DNA of 64,000 bases, from positions 587,144 to 651,143 of the forward strand of contig JACPJU010000001.1 in assembly GCA_016187385.1 (NCBI GenBank), given 5' to 3'. The position numbers and the translations under genes are program-made. Positions 54,084 to 62,852 of the stretch are shown in pieces. The notes below the pieces were generated by a model, which was not told the DNA's origin, did no database searches, and saw nothing but the letters and a program-made list of their open reading frames with translations. Each line of letters starts with the position of its first letter. The stretch's first letter is position 1. Source of the DNA: Candidatus Aenigmatarchaeota archaeon. Lineage in GTDB: Archaea; Aenigmatarchaeota; Aenigmatarchaeia; CG10238-14; SCSR01.

Positions 54084-55106
54084 GTGAATGATTACAAAAT
54101 ATTTACAGCATTTTTGGCAGTATTCATTCTATTAGTTCCTATTGTTATTGCTCCACCTGCAGGCGAAACTTCTGTAAGCGTAGGCTCTTCAGATACAGGC
54201 GGGCAGTCAGGCACAACAGCAAGTGCCGCGCCATCATCTGATACAGGTAGCACCAGCAGTAGTAGCAGCAGTAGCAGCACCACTACAACTACACCTTCAT
54301 CGGCTACAACAACACCAACAACAACGACTCCGACTACACCTACTACAACAACACCTGAAACAAAACCAACTGCACAACCTGCAATTACAGTAACGCCAGT
54401 TTCAGTACCTGTCACCAGCACAACTACTATCAGCGAAGTAACGACAAATATAGCACCAAGTGTTTTAGGTGTGGAAACAGTAAATGTAGAAAATCTTCAA
54501 GTCACGCAGACTGGAAAGGCAGAAGTAACAAGGACAGTCACGATTGCAGATGTTGACAAAGCTCTAGAAGTTGCAACACAAGAAGCAAAGACTACATTGA
54601 ATGAAATTAAAACCGCTATTTCAACAGGTTCGTCAAGTTCTGTTTCTGTATCTGCGAAAGTAGAAGTTTTTGAAGTAAAGGAGAAAACAACAGGCCAATC
54701 GACAACAGTATCAAAAGTTACATTGTCATTCACAGCAGACAAGGAATTGAAGAACGTAAAATTGGTTGAAGTCATACCAAAAAATGTTGCCGCAAATGTT
54801 AATGATGTCAAATTTTTGGGCGAACAGCCATCCATCCTGCAGGCTGATCCAATTGTCCAGTGGAGTTTTTCTGAAGTCAAGACAGGCGAGTCAAAGGATT
54901 TATCCTATCAAGTGAACAAGAAAATTGAAACACTAAACTCAACTACAATAGCTGTAGCTCAAGCAGTTGTTCCGCCACTAGTCACACCGCCAGGAGAGAT
55001 TACACCAGCTGCATCACCAACAATACTAATCGGAATCGTTGTTGTGTTGGCAGCGAGTGTTGTGGTTGTTGTTCTATATCAGAAAAAGATAATAAAATTC
55101 AAGTAA
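54084..55106 (+). CDS. Surface anchor protein with poly-Thr stalk (partner of the 1650-aa protein)
   Basis: The protein of about 340 residues has a signal peptide, a Ser/Thr-rich stalk (about 45-100), a beta domain (about 130-300) with KVTLSFTADKELKNVKLVEV and FLGEQPSILQADPIVQW, a membrane helix near 310-332 and a basic end. I chose GTG 54084 with a GGGGGT ribosome site over the upstream ATG 54054, which overlaps the giant gene and puts charged residues before the signal. The same beta domain ends the 959-residue protein at 56353. It is the putative tether of the anchorless giant protein upstream. Confidence 0.7.
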   Translation: MNDYKIFTAFLAVFILLVPIVIAPPAGETSVSVGSSDTGGQSGTTASAAPSSDTGSTSSSSSSSSTTTTTPSSATTTPTTTTPTTPTTTTPETKPTAQPAITVTPVSVPVTSTTTISEVTTNIAPSVLGVETVNVENLQVTQTGKAEVTRTVTIADVDKALEVATQEAKTTLNEIKTAISTGSSSSVSVSAKVEVFEVKEKTTGQSTTVSKVTLSFTADKELKNVKLVEVIPKNVAANVNDVKFLGEQPSILQADPIVQWSFSEVKTGESKDLSYQVNKKIETLNSTTIAVAQAVVPPLVTPPGEITPAASPTILIGIVVVLAASVVVVVLYQKKIIKFK

Positions 55107-55137
55107 CCTTTATCTCAGACATTAACCAATTTATATT

Positions 55138-55830
55138 ATGCCCACTACAGAAAGAATAGAAACAGGAATTCCCGGTTTTGACAAACTAATTGAAGGCGGT
55201 CTGGTAAAAGGTTCTACGAATCTGCTTGCGGGCAATGCCGGTACCGGTAAAACAATCTTTTGCATGGAGTATTTATGGAACGGGTTGCAGAAAGGCGAGA
55301 ACGGTGTCTATATAACATTGGAGCAGCGACCAGATGAAATCTTGAGTGATGTCGCAAGGTTCGGATGGGATTTTTCCAAATATATAACGGCAGGAAAGTT
55401 TGTATTGGAAAGTTTGGTCGCAAGCGACTTGACAGCTGTGACAACGAGAATCGTCGAGTCTGTGAAAAAAATCGGCGCGAAGAGATTCGCTTTGGACAGC
55501 TTGACTATAGCATCAATGGGATGGAGGGAAAGGCCCGAAGAAGCGTTCAAGATAAGGTCAAAGGCATTTGACATGCTCAACACATTAAAGTCGCTCGGCG
55601 TGACAAGCCTGATAATCTCCGAAGTTTCTAGAGGTGAAAAGGGCGAGATAAGCAAGTTCGGGTTCGAGGAGTTTGTTGTTGATTCCGTTGTTTTGCTCAA
55701 CTACATGACAGTAGGCGGCGCGTCGAGAAATGTGCAGATATTGAAAATGAGAAGGACGGATCACGGAAAGAAGATTTACCCGTTCGATATAACTGACAAG
55801 GGGGTTGTTGTCAAGAGCTTGACGATTTAG
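55138..55830 (+). CDS. KaiC-like RecA-superfamily ATPase
   Basis: The 230-residue single-domain protein starts with GIPGFDKLIEGGLVKGS and Walker A GNAGTGKT (about 32-39), then a Walker B-like FALDSLT (about 118-124) and SEVSRGE, typical of archaeal KaiC-like (RadC/KaiC) proteins. In archaea they act in signalling, motility or unknown regulation. It follows the surface anchor gene by 31 bases but has a CTTTAT box of its own. Its 3' end overlaps the convergent scpB gene by 20 bases. Confidence 0.85.
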   Translation: MPTTERIETGIPGFDKLIEGGLVKGSTNLLAGNAGTGKTIFCMEYLWNGLQKGENGVYITLEQRPDEILSDVARFGWDFSKYITAGKFVLESLVASDLTAVTTRIVESVKKIGAKRFALDSLTIASMGWRERPEEAFKIRSKAFDMLNTLKSLGVTSLIISEVSRGEKGEISKFGFEEFVVDSVVLLNYMTVGGASRNVQILKMRRTDHGKKIYPFDITDKGVVVKSLTI

Positions 55831-56317
55831 ATTCCCCACCTTCAATCAACTTCTTTAATTCTCCTACACTTTTGCCAAAATATTTTTCAAACTCATCTGT
55901 GAGCTTTATGACTTTGGTTCTTGAGAATTTCTCCGTTTTGATCAAACCTTTTTTCTCCAGTTGTTCTATGTAGCCGTATGCTTTGTTTCCTTGGTATCTT
56001 ACTATGGCAGACTGCTTCACAGGAGGCTTTAATGCAACAGTCAACGCCAAAGTCCTCAACTGTCCTTCTGTCAGGTCGGACATCGGCGCAAGCTTGACTA
56101 TCTTGTCTCTGTATTGTGGCTTTATCCTGAATTCGTATCCTTCAGGAGTCTCGACAAGCTCCATGCCTTTCTTCTCATGCAGATGTTCCGCTTTAATTTC
56201 ATTTATCACATTCATTACATCTTCTGCAGAGAGCCCTGTGATCTCTGACAATTTGCTGGCGCTAATGGGCTTGTCTGAAATAAACAGCGCTGATTCAACA
56301 AGAGCTTTCTTGTTCAT
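55811..56317 (-). CDS. scpB: Segregation and condensation protein B (ScpB)
   Basis: The 168-residue protein has two winged-helix domains: KALVESALFISDKPISASKLSEITG (first helices) and LTEGQLRTLALTVALKPPVKQSAIVRYQGNKAYGYIEQLEKKGLI, the typical ScpB second winged helix. With ScpA (62853) and an SMC protein it forms the condensin that compacts and separates chromosomes. ScpA lies 6.5 kb away, not in the same operon. Length is slightly short (usually 170-200). Confidence 0.85.
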   Translation of the reverse strand: MNKKALVESALFISDKPISASKLSEITGLSAEDVMNVINEIKAEHLHEKKGMELVETPEGYEFRIKPQYRDKIVKLAPMSDLTEGQLRTLALTVALKPPVKQSAIVRYQGNKAYGYIEQLEKKGLIKTEKFSRTKVIKLTDEFEKYFGKSVGELKKLIEGGESKSSSS

Positions 56318-56352
56318 GTATATTTTATTGTGTTATTGACAAATTAAATTGT

Positions 56353-59232
56353 ATGAACTACATCCCGCAGACAGAAAAGCGATTATTTTTTATCTTCTGC
56401 CTCTTACTCGGCAGTTTGATATTTTCCAGTTATGCGCATGCAGATATTGCTCTTCCAAGAGACAGGATAGATTCTATAACATATCTACCTTCAGGCAGCT
56501 TCGGTTCAAGCCAAGACAGGCTATGGATGAGCGAAGGTAGTGATGTCTGGGTATTAAACAATGACGGTACTATAATTGAGACTACACTTGCATCAGAATT
56601 GTCAGGATGCTCGAATGTCTTCCATAATAGCATAGATGCAATAACATTCATACCTAAAGGAAGCTTTGGTAGAGTCAGTGACCAGCTGTGGATAAGTAAA
56701 GGGGATAATGTATGTACAAAAGATTACAATTCTACAGTTAGTTGGGGGACGTCTAAGATAAGTACATTAGCAGGATGTGACGGACTTTCCGCTCCTATAG
56801 ACTCTATTGCATTTATTCCAACAGGTTACTTTCGCAGAAGTTTGGATGAATTATGGATGTCAAAAGATATTGATGTATGGTCATTAAAATTTGATGGTAC
56901 TTGCACAAAAACCAATTTGACACTTTGGGGATCAGAACGTCCTACATCTATTAACAGTGCAACTCTTATCCCTAAAGGTCATCTGGGAAGATTGTATAAT
57001 CAATTCTTTGCTACAAAAGATAACCGATGGTGGGCACTAGAAGAATATGACAAATGGGAATCTGGATTTCTAGGAAATGCATGGTGGACAGAAACACCAG
57101 AATTTATCGATACAACAAATTATTTTCCTCTAGACACAGGCAGATGGTGGATTTATGAAGGATTCAATTATATCAAGAACCAAACCTACAAAACTCTTGT
57201 TGTGATGGAGCCAGATGAAACCTATTGCTCAGATGGTCAACCGTATATTTCTTATGTCTCAGGACAACCAACTGTAGCTGTAAAACCCGGCAGCATAACA
57301 ATAAAGTCCCAAAGGTTTACTAAAGACAATCTTTACGGCTACTGGAATACAGGACTTGCAAGAAATTTAAGATGGTTTACACCCGATTATCAAAAAATAA
57401 ACAACTGGCCGCAGGAATATTTGTGGTTCATGGGTTTTAAATTTTACAAGGTAAATGGAACGCCATTGTCATTGGAAACTCAAGGAAATATAAGCCTCTT
57501 TTATTACGTTATGCCAGATGAGCCAAACATATACCCAGGCTATATGATTTTTCCAAAAAATGTAAGTACTACTTGGTCGTTTACAGCGAAACACAGAAGT
57601 CCGACAACAACTCAAGATACTTCCAATTGCGGATGGGCATCGACAGTAGCTGAAGCAGGAGGATGGAAGACTATTTATAAAAAGGTTGATGTTAATACGC
57701 CCGCATACAATGGTCAAGCTCTTAGAGTGAGATTCTATGAATATCCATTTAAAACAAATGCAGAAACAGGTTTTGGTAATTGCACTCTAAACCCTGACAA
57801 GTGTTATGTTTTGCGTGAAGACTGGGATTTTGCCTCCAACATAGGTGTTGTGCAGATTGCAGAAAGAGTTTGGCACGGGAGTCAATTCCCCGCATGTGTT
57901 AGTAATCCGAATAGAGAAGATCTAGAAGGTGTATGTGACAACTATCCTATAAACACTGATCCTTATAGCATATCTATACAAAATCCTAGAACAGTAACAA
58001 AGCTCATCGCATATGGCAAAAATTACGAGCCTTGTAAAATGCTTTCGGCAACGATGTCGCTTAATGATGTGAACGGGAATGGAAAGGCCGATACAGGAGA
58101 AACAATATTATTGAGCGGAAAGACTTCCGGTGTGTGCATTTACGCAACGTATTTTCAGGTTGATGCGAAGAGTTCCGACAACAAATGCATCATCCAATAC
58201 AGTGGTGGCAACACAAGCGGCATATACGGAACGCCTGTATTTTCAGGAAATGCTGTAGGAGCCGTATGGACGATAGATAATATTCCGACAGAATGCCAGG
58301 GAAAAACTTTAACAGCTACCACAGCATCGCTTTATGAAAATGGTGATCCCCAGAAAGGTAAATTGCTGGAAACTGCCAGTTCAATTGCGGGTTCTTTTAA
58401 CTTTACAACACCTGTCATACCACAGCCTCCAACACCAGTCCCACCGCCTTCAGAAAGTCCACCACCTTCACCGTCTCCCAGTCCTTCGCCAATCCCATCA
58501 CCATCCCCGGTTCCGTCACCATCACCAGTTCATACACCTTCACCCACACCAACGCCACCACCTTCACCATCACCAACACCTGCAACTAATGAAGAGATCA
58601 AAGAAGTTGTCATACCAATCATTTCAAGTGGAATAAACACAGAAAACCTTCAGGTCAGCAAAACAACTTTGCCTACGGTGTCTGTATCTACCGATCCGCA
58701 GACAGTCAAAAAAATCATTGACGAGATATATGTTGAAGAAGCACCTGTACTTAGACTTTTGAGCGAGATCAAACGGAATGTAACGAGTGAAATTCCTATT
58801 AATGTAACTGCTAAGGTGGAAGTTTTCGAGATAATGGAAAACGTAACCAACAGGACTCTGTATGTGTCCAAATTTACATTGGTTCTCAAGCCCGACAGAG
58901 ATTTGAAGGATGTGAAAATAATTGAAGTCATACCGAAGGACATCGCTTCCGACATATCTGAAATCACATTTTTGGGCGAACAGCCATCCATCCTGCAGGT
59001 TGATCCCATTGTCCAGTGGAATCTCGCAGAAGTGAAGAAGAATGAAACAAAAGAATTGTCATATATAGTCGCGAAGAAGGTTGAAAAAATAGAAACACGA
59101 ACTATAGTCGCGTCTGCTGTGGACAACAAACTATTGACTCAAATTGTTCTTTCTGTAATCATGTTCGGAACTGTGGTTTGGTTTTTAAGAATCAGGAAAA
59201 AACTGCGCGCTTTAAAAGAAGAATCTTTCTAG
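56353..59232 (+). CDS. Large single-chain anchored surface protein with propeller-like repeats
   Basis: The 959-residue protein has a signal peptide (about 1-31), four repeats of about 55-65 residues (SIDSIAFIPTGYF, then LWMSKD.DVW; near 37, 96, 153 and 200) likely to form part of a beta-propeller, a large unassigned Cys-containing domain, a Pro/Ser stalk (about 695-745), and a C-terminal beta domain (about 755-930) nearly the same as in the 54084 anchor protein, then a membrane helix and basic tail. It is a single-chain version of the two-gene modules. Confidence 0.75.
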   Translation: MNYIPQTEKRLFFIFCLLLGSLIFSSYAHADIALPRDRIDSITYLPSGSFGSSQDRLWMSEGSDVWVLNNDGTIIETTLASELSGCSNVFHNSIDAITFIPKGSFGRVSDQLWISKGDNVCTKDYNSTVSWGTSKISTLAGCDGLSAPIDSIAFIPTGYFRRSLDELWMSKDIDVWSLKFDGTCTKTNLTLWGSERPTSINSATLIPKGHLGRLYNQFFATKDNRWWALEEYDKWESGFLGNAWWTETPEFIDTTNYFPLDTGRWWIYEGFNYIKNQTYKTLVVMEPDETYCSDGQPYISYVSGQPTVAVKPGSITIKSQRFTKDNLYGYWNTGLARNLRWFTPDYQKINNWPQEYLWFMGFKFYKVNGTPLSLETQGNISLFYYVMPDEPNIYPGYMIFPKNVSTTWSFTAKHRSPTTTQDTSNCGWASTVAEAGGWKTIYKKVDVNTPAYNGQALRVRFYEYPFKTNAETGFGNCTLNPDKCYVLREDWDFASNIGVVQIAERVWHGSQFPACVSNPNREDLEGVCDNYPINTDPYSISIQNPRTVTKLIAYGKNYEPCKMLSATMSLNDVNGNGKADTGETILLSGKTSGVCIYATYFQVDAKSSDNKCIIQYSGGNTSGIYGTPVFSGNAVGAVWTIDNIPTECQGKTLTATTASLYENGDPQKGKLLETASSIAGSFNFTTPVIPQPPTPVPPPSESPPPSPSPSPSPIPSPSPVPSPSPVHTPSPTPTPPPSPSPTPATNEEIKEVVIPIISSGINTENLQVSKTTLPTVSVSTDPQTVKKIIDEIYVEEAPVLRLLSEIKRNVTSEIPINVTAKVEVFEIMENVTNRTLYVSKFTLVLKPDRDLKDVKIIEVIPKDIASDISEITFLGEQPSILQVDPIVQWNLAEVKKNETKELSYIVAKKVEKIETRTIVASAVDNKLLTQIVLSVIMFGTVVWFLRIRKKLRALKEESF

Positions 59233-59245
59233 TCTCTTGCTATCT

Positions 59246-59263
59246 ATGTCGCAGCTGCGACAT
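59246..59263. promoter_or_regulatory. Perfect 18-base palindrome
   Basis: ATGTCGCAGCTGCGACAT is a perfect palindrome in the 61-base gap between convergent genes. It directly abuts a second palindrome. As RNA it would give a 7-bp stem with an AGCU loop, so it may also help transcription to end. Confidence 0.9.
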
Positions 59264-59279
59264 TGTAACACGTGTTACA
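59264..59279. promoter_or_regulatory. Perfect 16-base palindrome resembling parS
   Basis: TGTAACACGTGTTACA is a perfect palindrome with core CACGTG. It matches 12 of 16 positions of the bacterial parS consensus TGTTTCACGTGAAACA, differing only by exchange of the inner TT and AA pairs. It lies between scpB and scpA. Confidence 0.85.
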
Positions 59280-59293
59280 TATTTAGAAGTCGA

Positions 59294-60154
59294 TTATTCA
59301 AATCCTTTCATCGCCAGTGCTACAGCTCCTTTCAACGGTGCTTCATACCCAAGCGGTGTTAATTTCACCTCAGGCAATTTGACAATCTTTACTTGTTTCT
59401 TTATAACTTCAGTCACTGTTCTGAGCAGTTTTTCTCCACCACCTAGAGCCACACCGCCTCCCAAAAAAATTACTTCTGGAGTGTGCATGACTATTATGTT
59501 TCTCAAGCCTTCACCGAGCAATGTACCAATTTCATTCCATTCCCCGTCTGTCAACTGTTCAGCATGTTTTCCATAATGTCTTTCGATGGCATAACCCGAT
59601 ATAAGACTCTCCAGGCAATTAGTCGCGCCGCATCTGCAGATTACATCAGAAAGTTTTTTCGTGTGTACTGTTTGATGTCCCAATTCAGGATGCTCTCCGG
59701 AAGAAGACCTGAATATTTTCTGGTCCTTGATTATTCCTGCTCCGAACCCAGTTGAAATCGTGATGTAAATGAAATCGTTGTAATTCAATCCTTCGCCAAA
59801 TTCAATCTCGCCCAGTGCGGCAACATTGCAGTCATTATCTACATAAAAAGGACAATCGAATTCCTTCTCCATTATGTCTTTCAACGGGACATCTCGCCAT
59901 TCGGGCATGTGAAGGAAATTTATTATTCCAGTTTTCCAGTCCAATGGTCCGCCAGTGGCACATCCTATTGCAGTTATCTTTTCACCGCCCGACACCTCGC
60001 GAATCATCCTTTTGAATAATTCCATTCCTTCGTCCAATTTCTGCGGTGTGTTTTCCCTGATTTTTTCAATTATGTTTCCATTTTCGTCAGCGGAAGCTGC
60101 AATTGTTTTTGTAGCTCCGAAATCAAGACCTATGTACACTCGATTAGATTTCAT
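59294..60154 (-). CDS. ROK-family sugar kinase
   Basis: The 286-residue protein has GLDFGATKT (ATP site), VDNDCN with the catalytic Asp, STGFGAGI, and the ROK zinc motif CRCGATNCLESLISG with its upstream His. Members phosphorylate glucose, ManNAc or similar sugars in the cytoplasm. The upstream HAD-like gene overlaps its start by 11 bases, so the two are an operon. Confidence 0.9.
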   Translation of the reverse strand: MKSNRVYIGLDFGATKTIAASADENGNIIEKIRENTPQKLDEGMELFKRMIREVSGGEKITAIGCATGGPLDWKTGIINFLHMPEWRDVPLKDIMEKEFDCPFYVDNDCNVAALGEIEFGEGLNYNDFIYITISTGFGAGIIKDQKIFRSSSGEHPELGHQTVHTKKLSDVICRCGATNCLESLISGYAIERHYGKHAEQLTDGEWNEIGTLLGEGLRNIIVMHTPEVIFLGGGVALGGGEKLLRTVTEVIKKQVKIVKLPEVKLTPLGYEAPLKGAVALAMKGFE

Positions 60155-60926
60155 GTTGAATCAATTCTATAGCTTGTTTGATTACCATGTTGCTGTAGTC
60201 CCCTCTTAATATTTTTCCCGTCCCGTTTTCTTCCCTTCCCCCAACATAATTCAGTGTTTCGTCTGATGATGGTGTAGGACACATGGCATAATGAGATTCT
60301 ACTAGCCACTCCCAATTGTTGTCTTCTAATCCATAAATCATCGCATTTCTTAATTCGGGCATATCCTTCAATACTATCACGCCGATTCGTTTGTTTGCAC
60401 CTTTAGGCAGTATGTCTACTGCGCCGTGCGAATATTTAAAATCGAACTTCGACATGTCTAAGAATCCATCAACATGATATTTAATATACTCTTTGAAATT
60501 CTCTGGTGACATGTAATCTGGCTTGTAAGGTGCCACAAAAAACAGCTTGTCGGAATGTCTGTTGTTTGGCATATCTCTCTTTAATTTTACCGAAAGTTGA
60601 GCAAGCTGCTCAACAGGCTCTCTTAACCATTCATAACGACTGTCAACATCGTATACAGGCAAAACATTTTTTCCGGGCAGTTTAATTCCTAGACCATGTT
60701 CGAATACACCATATTCTATTTTTATTCCTACATGTCTGAAATGTTGTTGAATAGTGGGTTCTGAATCACCAGTTACAACAGCAATAATTCGGGGTTCTTT
60801 CCCAGAATCCATGTGGTTTTTTAAATATCGCATAGAACTGATAGAACCTTCCATAAGGGTTTCTGTCCCTAAATGGGTATCCAAAACTGGTCCATGAACA
60901 TCTGATAAAAGCACATAATTCGTCAT
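60144..60926 (-). CDS. HAD-like protein (sucrose/trehalose-phosphatase type) with altered motifs
   Basis: The 260-residue protein has HAD order: VLLSDVHGPVLD (motif I), VVTGDS (motif II), a cap region, SHGAVDILPKGANKRIGVIVL (the SPP/Cof-type block with a lysine) and YGLEDNNWEWL (motif IV). The second Asp of motif I is replaced by His (DVHG instead of DxDG), and motif IV lacks the usual GD. It may therefore be a divergent phosphatase or a non-catalytic sensor. I chose ATG 60926 (TATA-like AAATAAATC 25 bases upstream) over TTG 60935. It overlaps the ROK kinase gene. Confidence 0.55.
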   Translation of the reverse strand: MTNYVLLSDVHGPVLDTHLGTETLMEGSISSMRYLKNHMDSGKEPRIIAVVTGDSEPTIQQHFRHVGIKIEYGVFEHGLGIKLPGKNVLPVYDVDSRYEWLREPVEQLAQLSVKLKRDMPNNRHSDKLFFVAPYKPDYMSPENFKEYIKYHVDGFLDMSKFDFKYSHGAVDILPKGANKRIGVIVLKDMPELRNAMIYGLEDNNWEWLVESHYAMCPTPSSDETLNYVGGREENGTGKILRGDYSNMVIKQAIELIQHEI

Positions 60927-60972
60927 TGCAATCAATTTCCTATCGATTTATTTGTTTGATAAGTTTTAAGTG

Positions 60973-60981
60973 TTTTTATAC
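60973..60981 (+). promoter_or_regulatory. TATA box for the Cys-rich thrombospondin-like protein
   Basis: TTTTTATAC lies about 28 bases before GTG 61005, at leaderless distance. Confidence 0.5.
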
Positions 60982-61004
60982 GTACAAAAAAATAAAATTT
61001 ATAT

Positions 61005-62369
61005 GTGAAAGGTATATCTGTTGTCGCGGTTATTGTCGTGATTGCTCTTGCTATTGTTGGCGTGTCAAAGTCTGTCGAAAGAATTGGCCAGACGATTGAA
61101 AAAGGCGATTCGAGTTCGGATTTTATACCAGCCGTTGCTGTGGGCATTAACTGTACAGACTCGGATAACGGTCAAGACATTTCCGTCAGGGGAACATGTA
61201 AATCCAGTACAGGCTCTTTCGAAGATACTTGTGTCAGTTCTGACGCACTAGGAGAATACTACTGTCAAGGCGGTTGTAAAGTTGTTCAAAAAACTTGCCC
61301 ATCTGGTTATACTTGTGGAAATGGTGCGTGCATTTATGTTCAAAGCCAATCTTGTACGACAAATTGGCAATGCACAACTTGGTCAGATTGCACAGGCGGA
61401 ACTCAAACAAGAACATGTACAGATTCGAATAATTGCGGTACTGCGTCAGGTAAACCACTTGAGTCACAATCTTGTACATCTCCAGCCTGTCTTGCATGTC
61501 CATCACCGTTAGAATGGTCGTCCTGTCTTAACAGTACACAAACCAGAACTGCCTATAGATGTGATTCCAATACCAATTACACATGCGAATCTTATACACA
61601 ATCACAATCTTGTACATCTACTAGCACAACCTCGTCGAACACAACACCCGCTAACACAACACCCACAACTACTACATCGTCATCCACTACATCTGTGTCA
61701 AAACCCGATTTAGTGGTCAGCAATGTTGATTTTGTAGGCCTTCCTCAAAACCCACTTTGTACCGGCAGTTATAAACCTGTAGAGATAAACATAACGGTTA
61801 AAAATACAGGATCTGCAACAGCAAGCACGTCCGTTCTAGGGGCTCATCTTACAGGAAATACATGGAGGGTCGGTGTAAAGGTTCTAGAACCAAACAATAT
61901 AGAAATCGTCAAGCTGTCTGTGTGCCAATTGTCTGGTCAATATGAATTTCTAGCAACAGCAGAAGCCGATAACACCATTTCGGAAATAAATGAAAGCAAT
62001 TCAGTGGTAATTAATGTATCGATTTCGTCCGATACAGTCACAAATACTACACCACTTATCACTACAACTAAAATTGCGGCCACTTCCGCAGGAAATGCAG
62101 CTTGTCTGGTAAGAGACCAGTATACGAGCATTCCATTTTATTCAGCACCGAATTCTGGAACAGGTTATGCCAAACATTTAATGCCTGGAATTACAAATTT
62201 CTCTACTGCGAAAGCTCAATGTACAGATGTCATATACAATAGTTTGATGACTACATATTGTTCATCCAATTCGAATGCAGCTCAATGGCAGGTTGTTGTA
62301 TACGATAATTTCAATGAACACATGGGGTCCGGATGTGCGGAGAGCGGTTGTAGTCTACATTCCTGTTGA
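61005..62369 (+). CDS. N-anchored Cys-rich protein with thrombospondin-1-like and CARDB-like domains
   Basis: GTG 61005 starts a 454-residue protein with an N-terminal membrane helix (about 4-22), a Cys-rich part (about 48-200, more than twenty cysteines) with thrombospondin-1-like repeats (WQCTTWSDCTGGTQTRTC, then WSSCLNSTQTRTA), a Thr/Ser/Asn stalk (about 204-228) and a CARDB domain (about 229-345: PDLVVSNVDF, ITVKNTGSATAST). It ends GCAESGCSLHSC, with more cysteines. Clearly extracytoplasmic and disulfide-rich; function unknown. The many disulfides may depend on the redox operon at 10-3127 (inference). Confidence 0.7.
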   Translation: MKGISVVAVIVVIALAIVGVSKSVERIGQTIEKGDSSSDFIPAVAVGINCTDSDNGQDISVRGTCKSSTGSFEDTCVSSDALGEYYCQGGCKVVQKTCPSGYTCGNGACIYVQSQSCTTNWQCTTWSDCTGGTQTRTCTDSNNCGTASGKPLESQSCTSPACLACPSPLEWSSCLNSTQTRTAYRCDSNTNYTCESYTQSQSCTSTSTTSSNTTPANTTPTTTTSSSTTSVSKPDLVVSNVDFVGLPQNPLCTGSYKPVEINITVKNTGSATASTSVLGAHLTGNTWRVGVKVLEPNNIEIVKLSVCQLSGQYEFLATAEADNTISEINESNSVVINVSISSDTVTNTTPLITTTKIAATSAGNAACLVRDQYTSIPFYSAPNSGTGYAKHLMPGITNFSTAKAQCTDVIYNSLMTTYCSSNSNAAQWQVVVYDNFNEHMGSGCAESGCSLHSC

Positions 62370-62450
62370 ATAATTTGTCAAATTTTTATTGCTGAGAAAT
62401 TCTCTTACTTATAAAAATCTCCTTGAAAGATAATGAAAAACAGTAAATCT

Positions 62451-62459
62451 TCTATAAAT
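62451..62459 (+). promoter_or_regulatory. TATA box for the 124-residue membrane protein
   Basis: TCTATAAAT lies about 24 bases before ATG 62478, at leaderless distance. Confidence 0.5.
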
Positions 62460-62477
62460 TAGAAATCCCATAATAAA

Positions 62478-62852
62478 ATGACTAGAATGAAACTACGAAA
62501 CAAAGGTCAACTCTTTTCAAAATTAACACTATGGCTAGCTATTGTTTCTTATTTATTTGCATTTTGGTTTATTATTATCCTTATATTTGTCACCATAATT
62601 TTTGAATTGTTTCCTATACCAAAGCATGTTGGTGTAAAATTAGATTCCGTTTTTAGTATTCTTAGTTTGGTAGATTACATCACTTATCGCATTTCGTTTA
62701 TTTCTGCATTATCTAGTATAGTAATTGGATTTTACAATATTCTCTTAAACAAGTCAAAAGATAGTCGTACCTTATGGGGGTTATTCCTCTCAATATCATT
62801 CTTCTTGATTTATTTGACATTAAAATGGGCAGGTACATTCTTTCCTGATTGA
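62478..62852 (+). CDS. Small membrane protein, unknown
   Basis: The 124-residue protein has three to four hydrophobic segments (near 18-48, 68-88, 100-118) and a basic N-terminus. I recognise no family. It has its own TATA box and ends directly against the scpA stop (adjacent bases, convergent). Confidence 0.6.
   Translation: MTRMKLRNKGQLFSKLTLWLAIVSYLFAFWFIIILIFVTIIFELFPIPKHVGVKLDSVFSILSLVDYITYRISFISALSSIVIGFYNILLNKSKDSRTLWGLFLSISFFLIYLTLKWAGTFFPD

Noticed and set aside
59246-59279. Simple intrinsic terminator only
   Set aside because: Possible as a side role, but two perfect loopless palindromes without a T-run are not the usual archaeal oligo-T terminator, so a protein-binding site is preferred.
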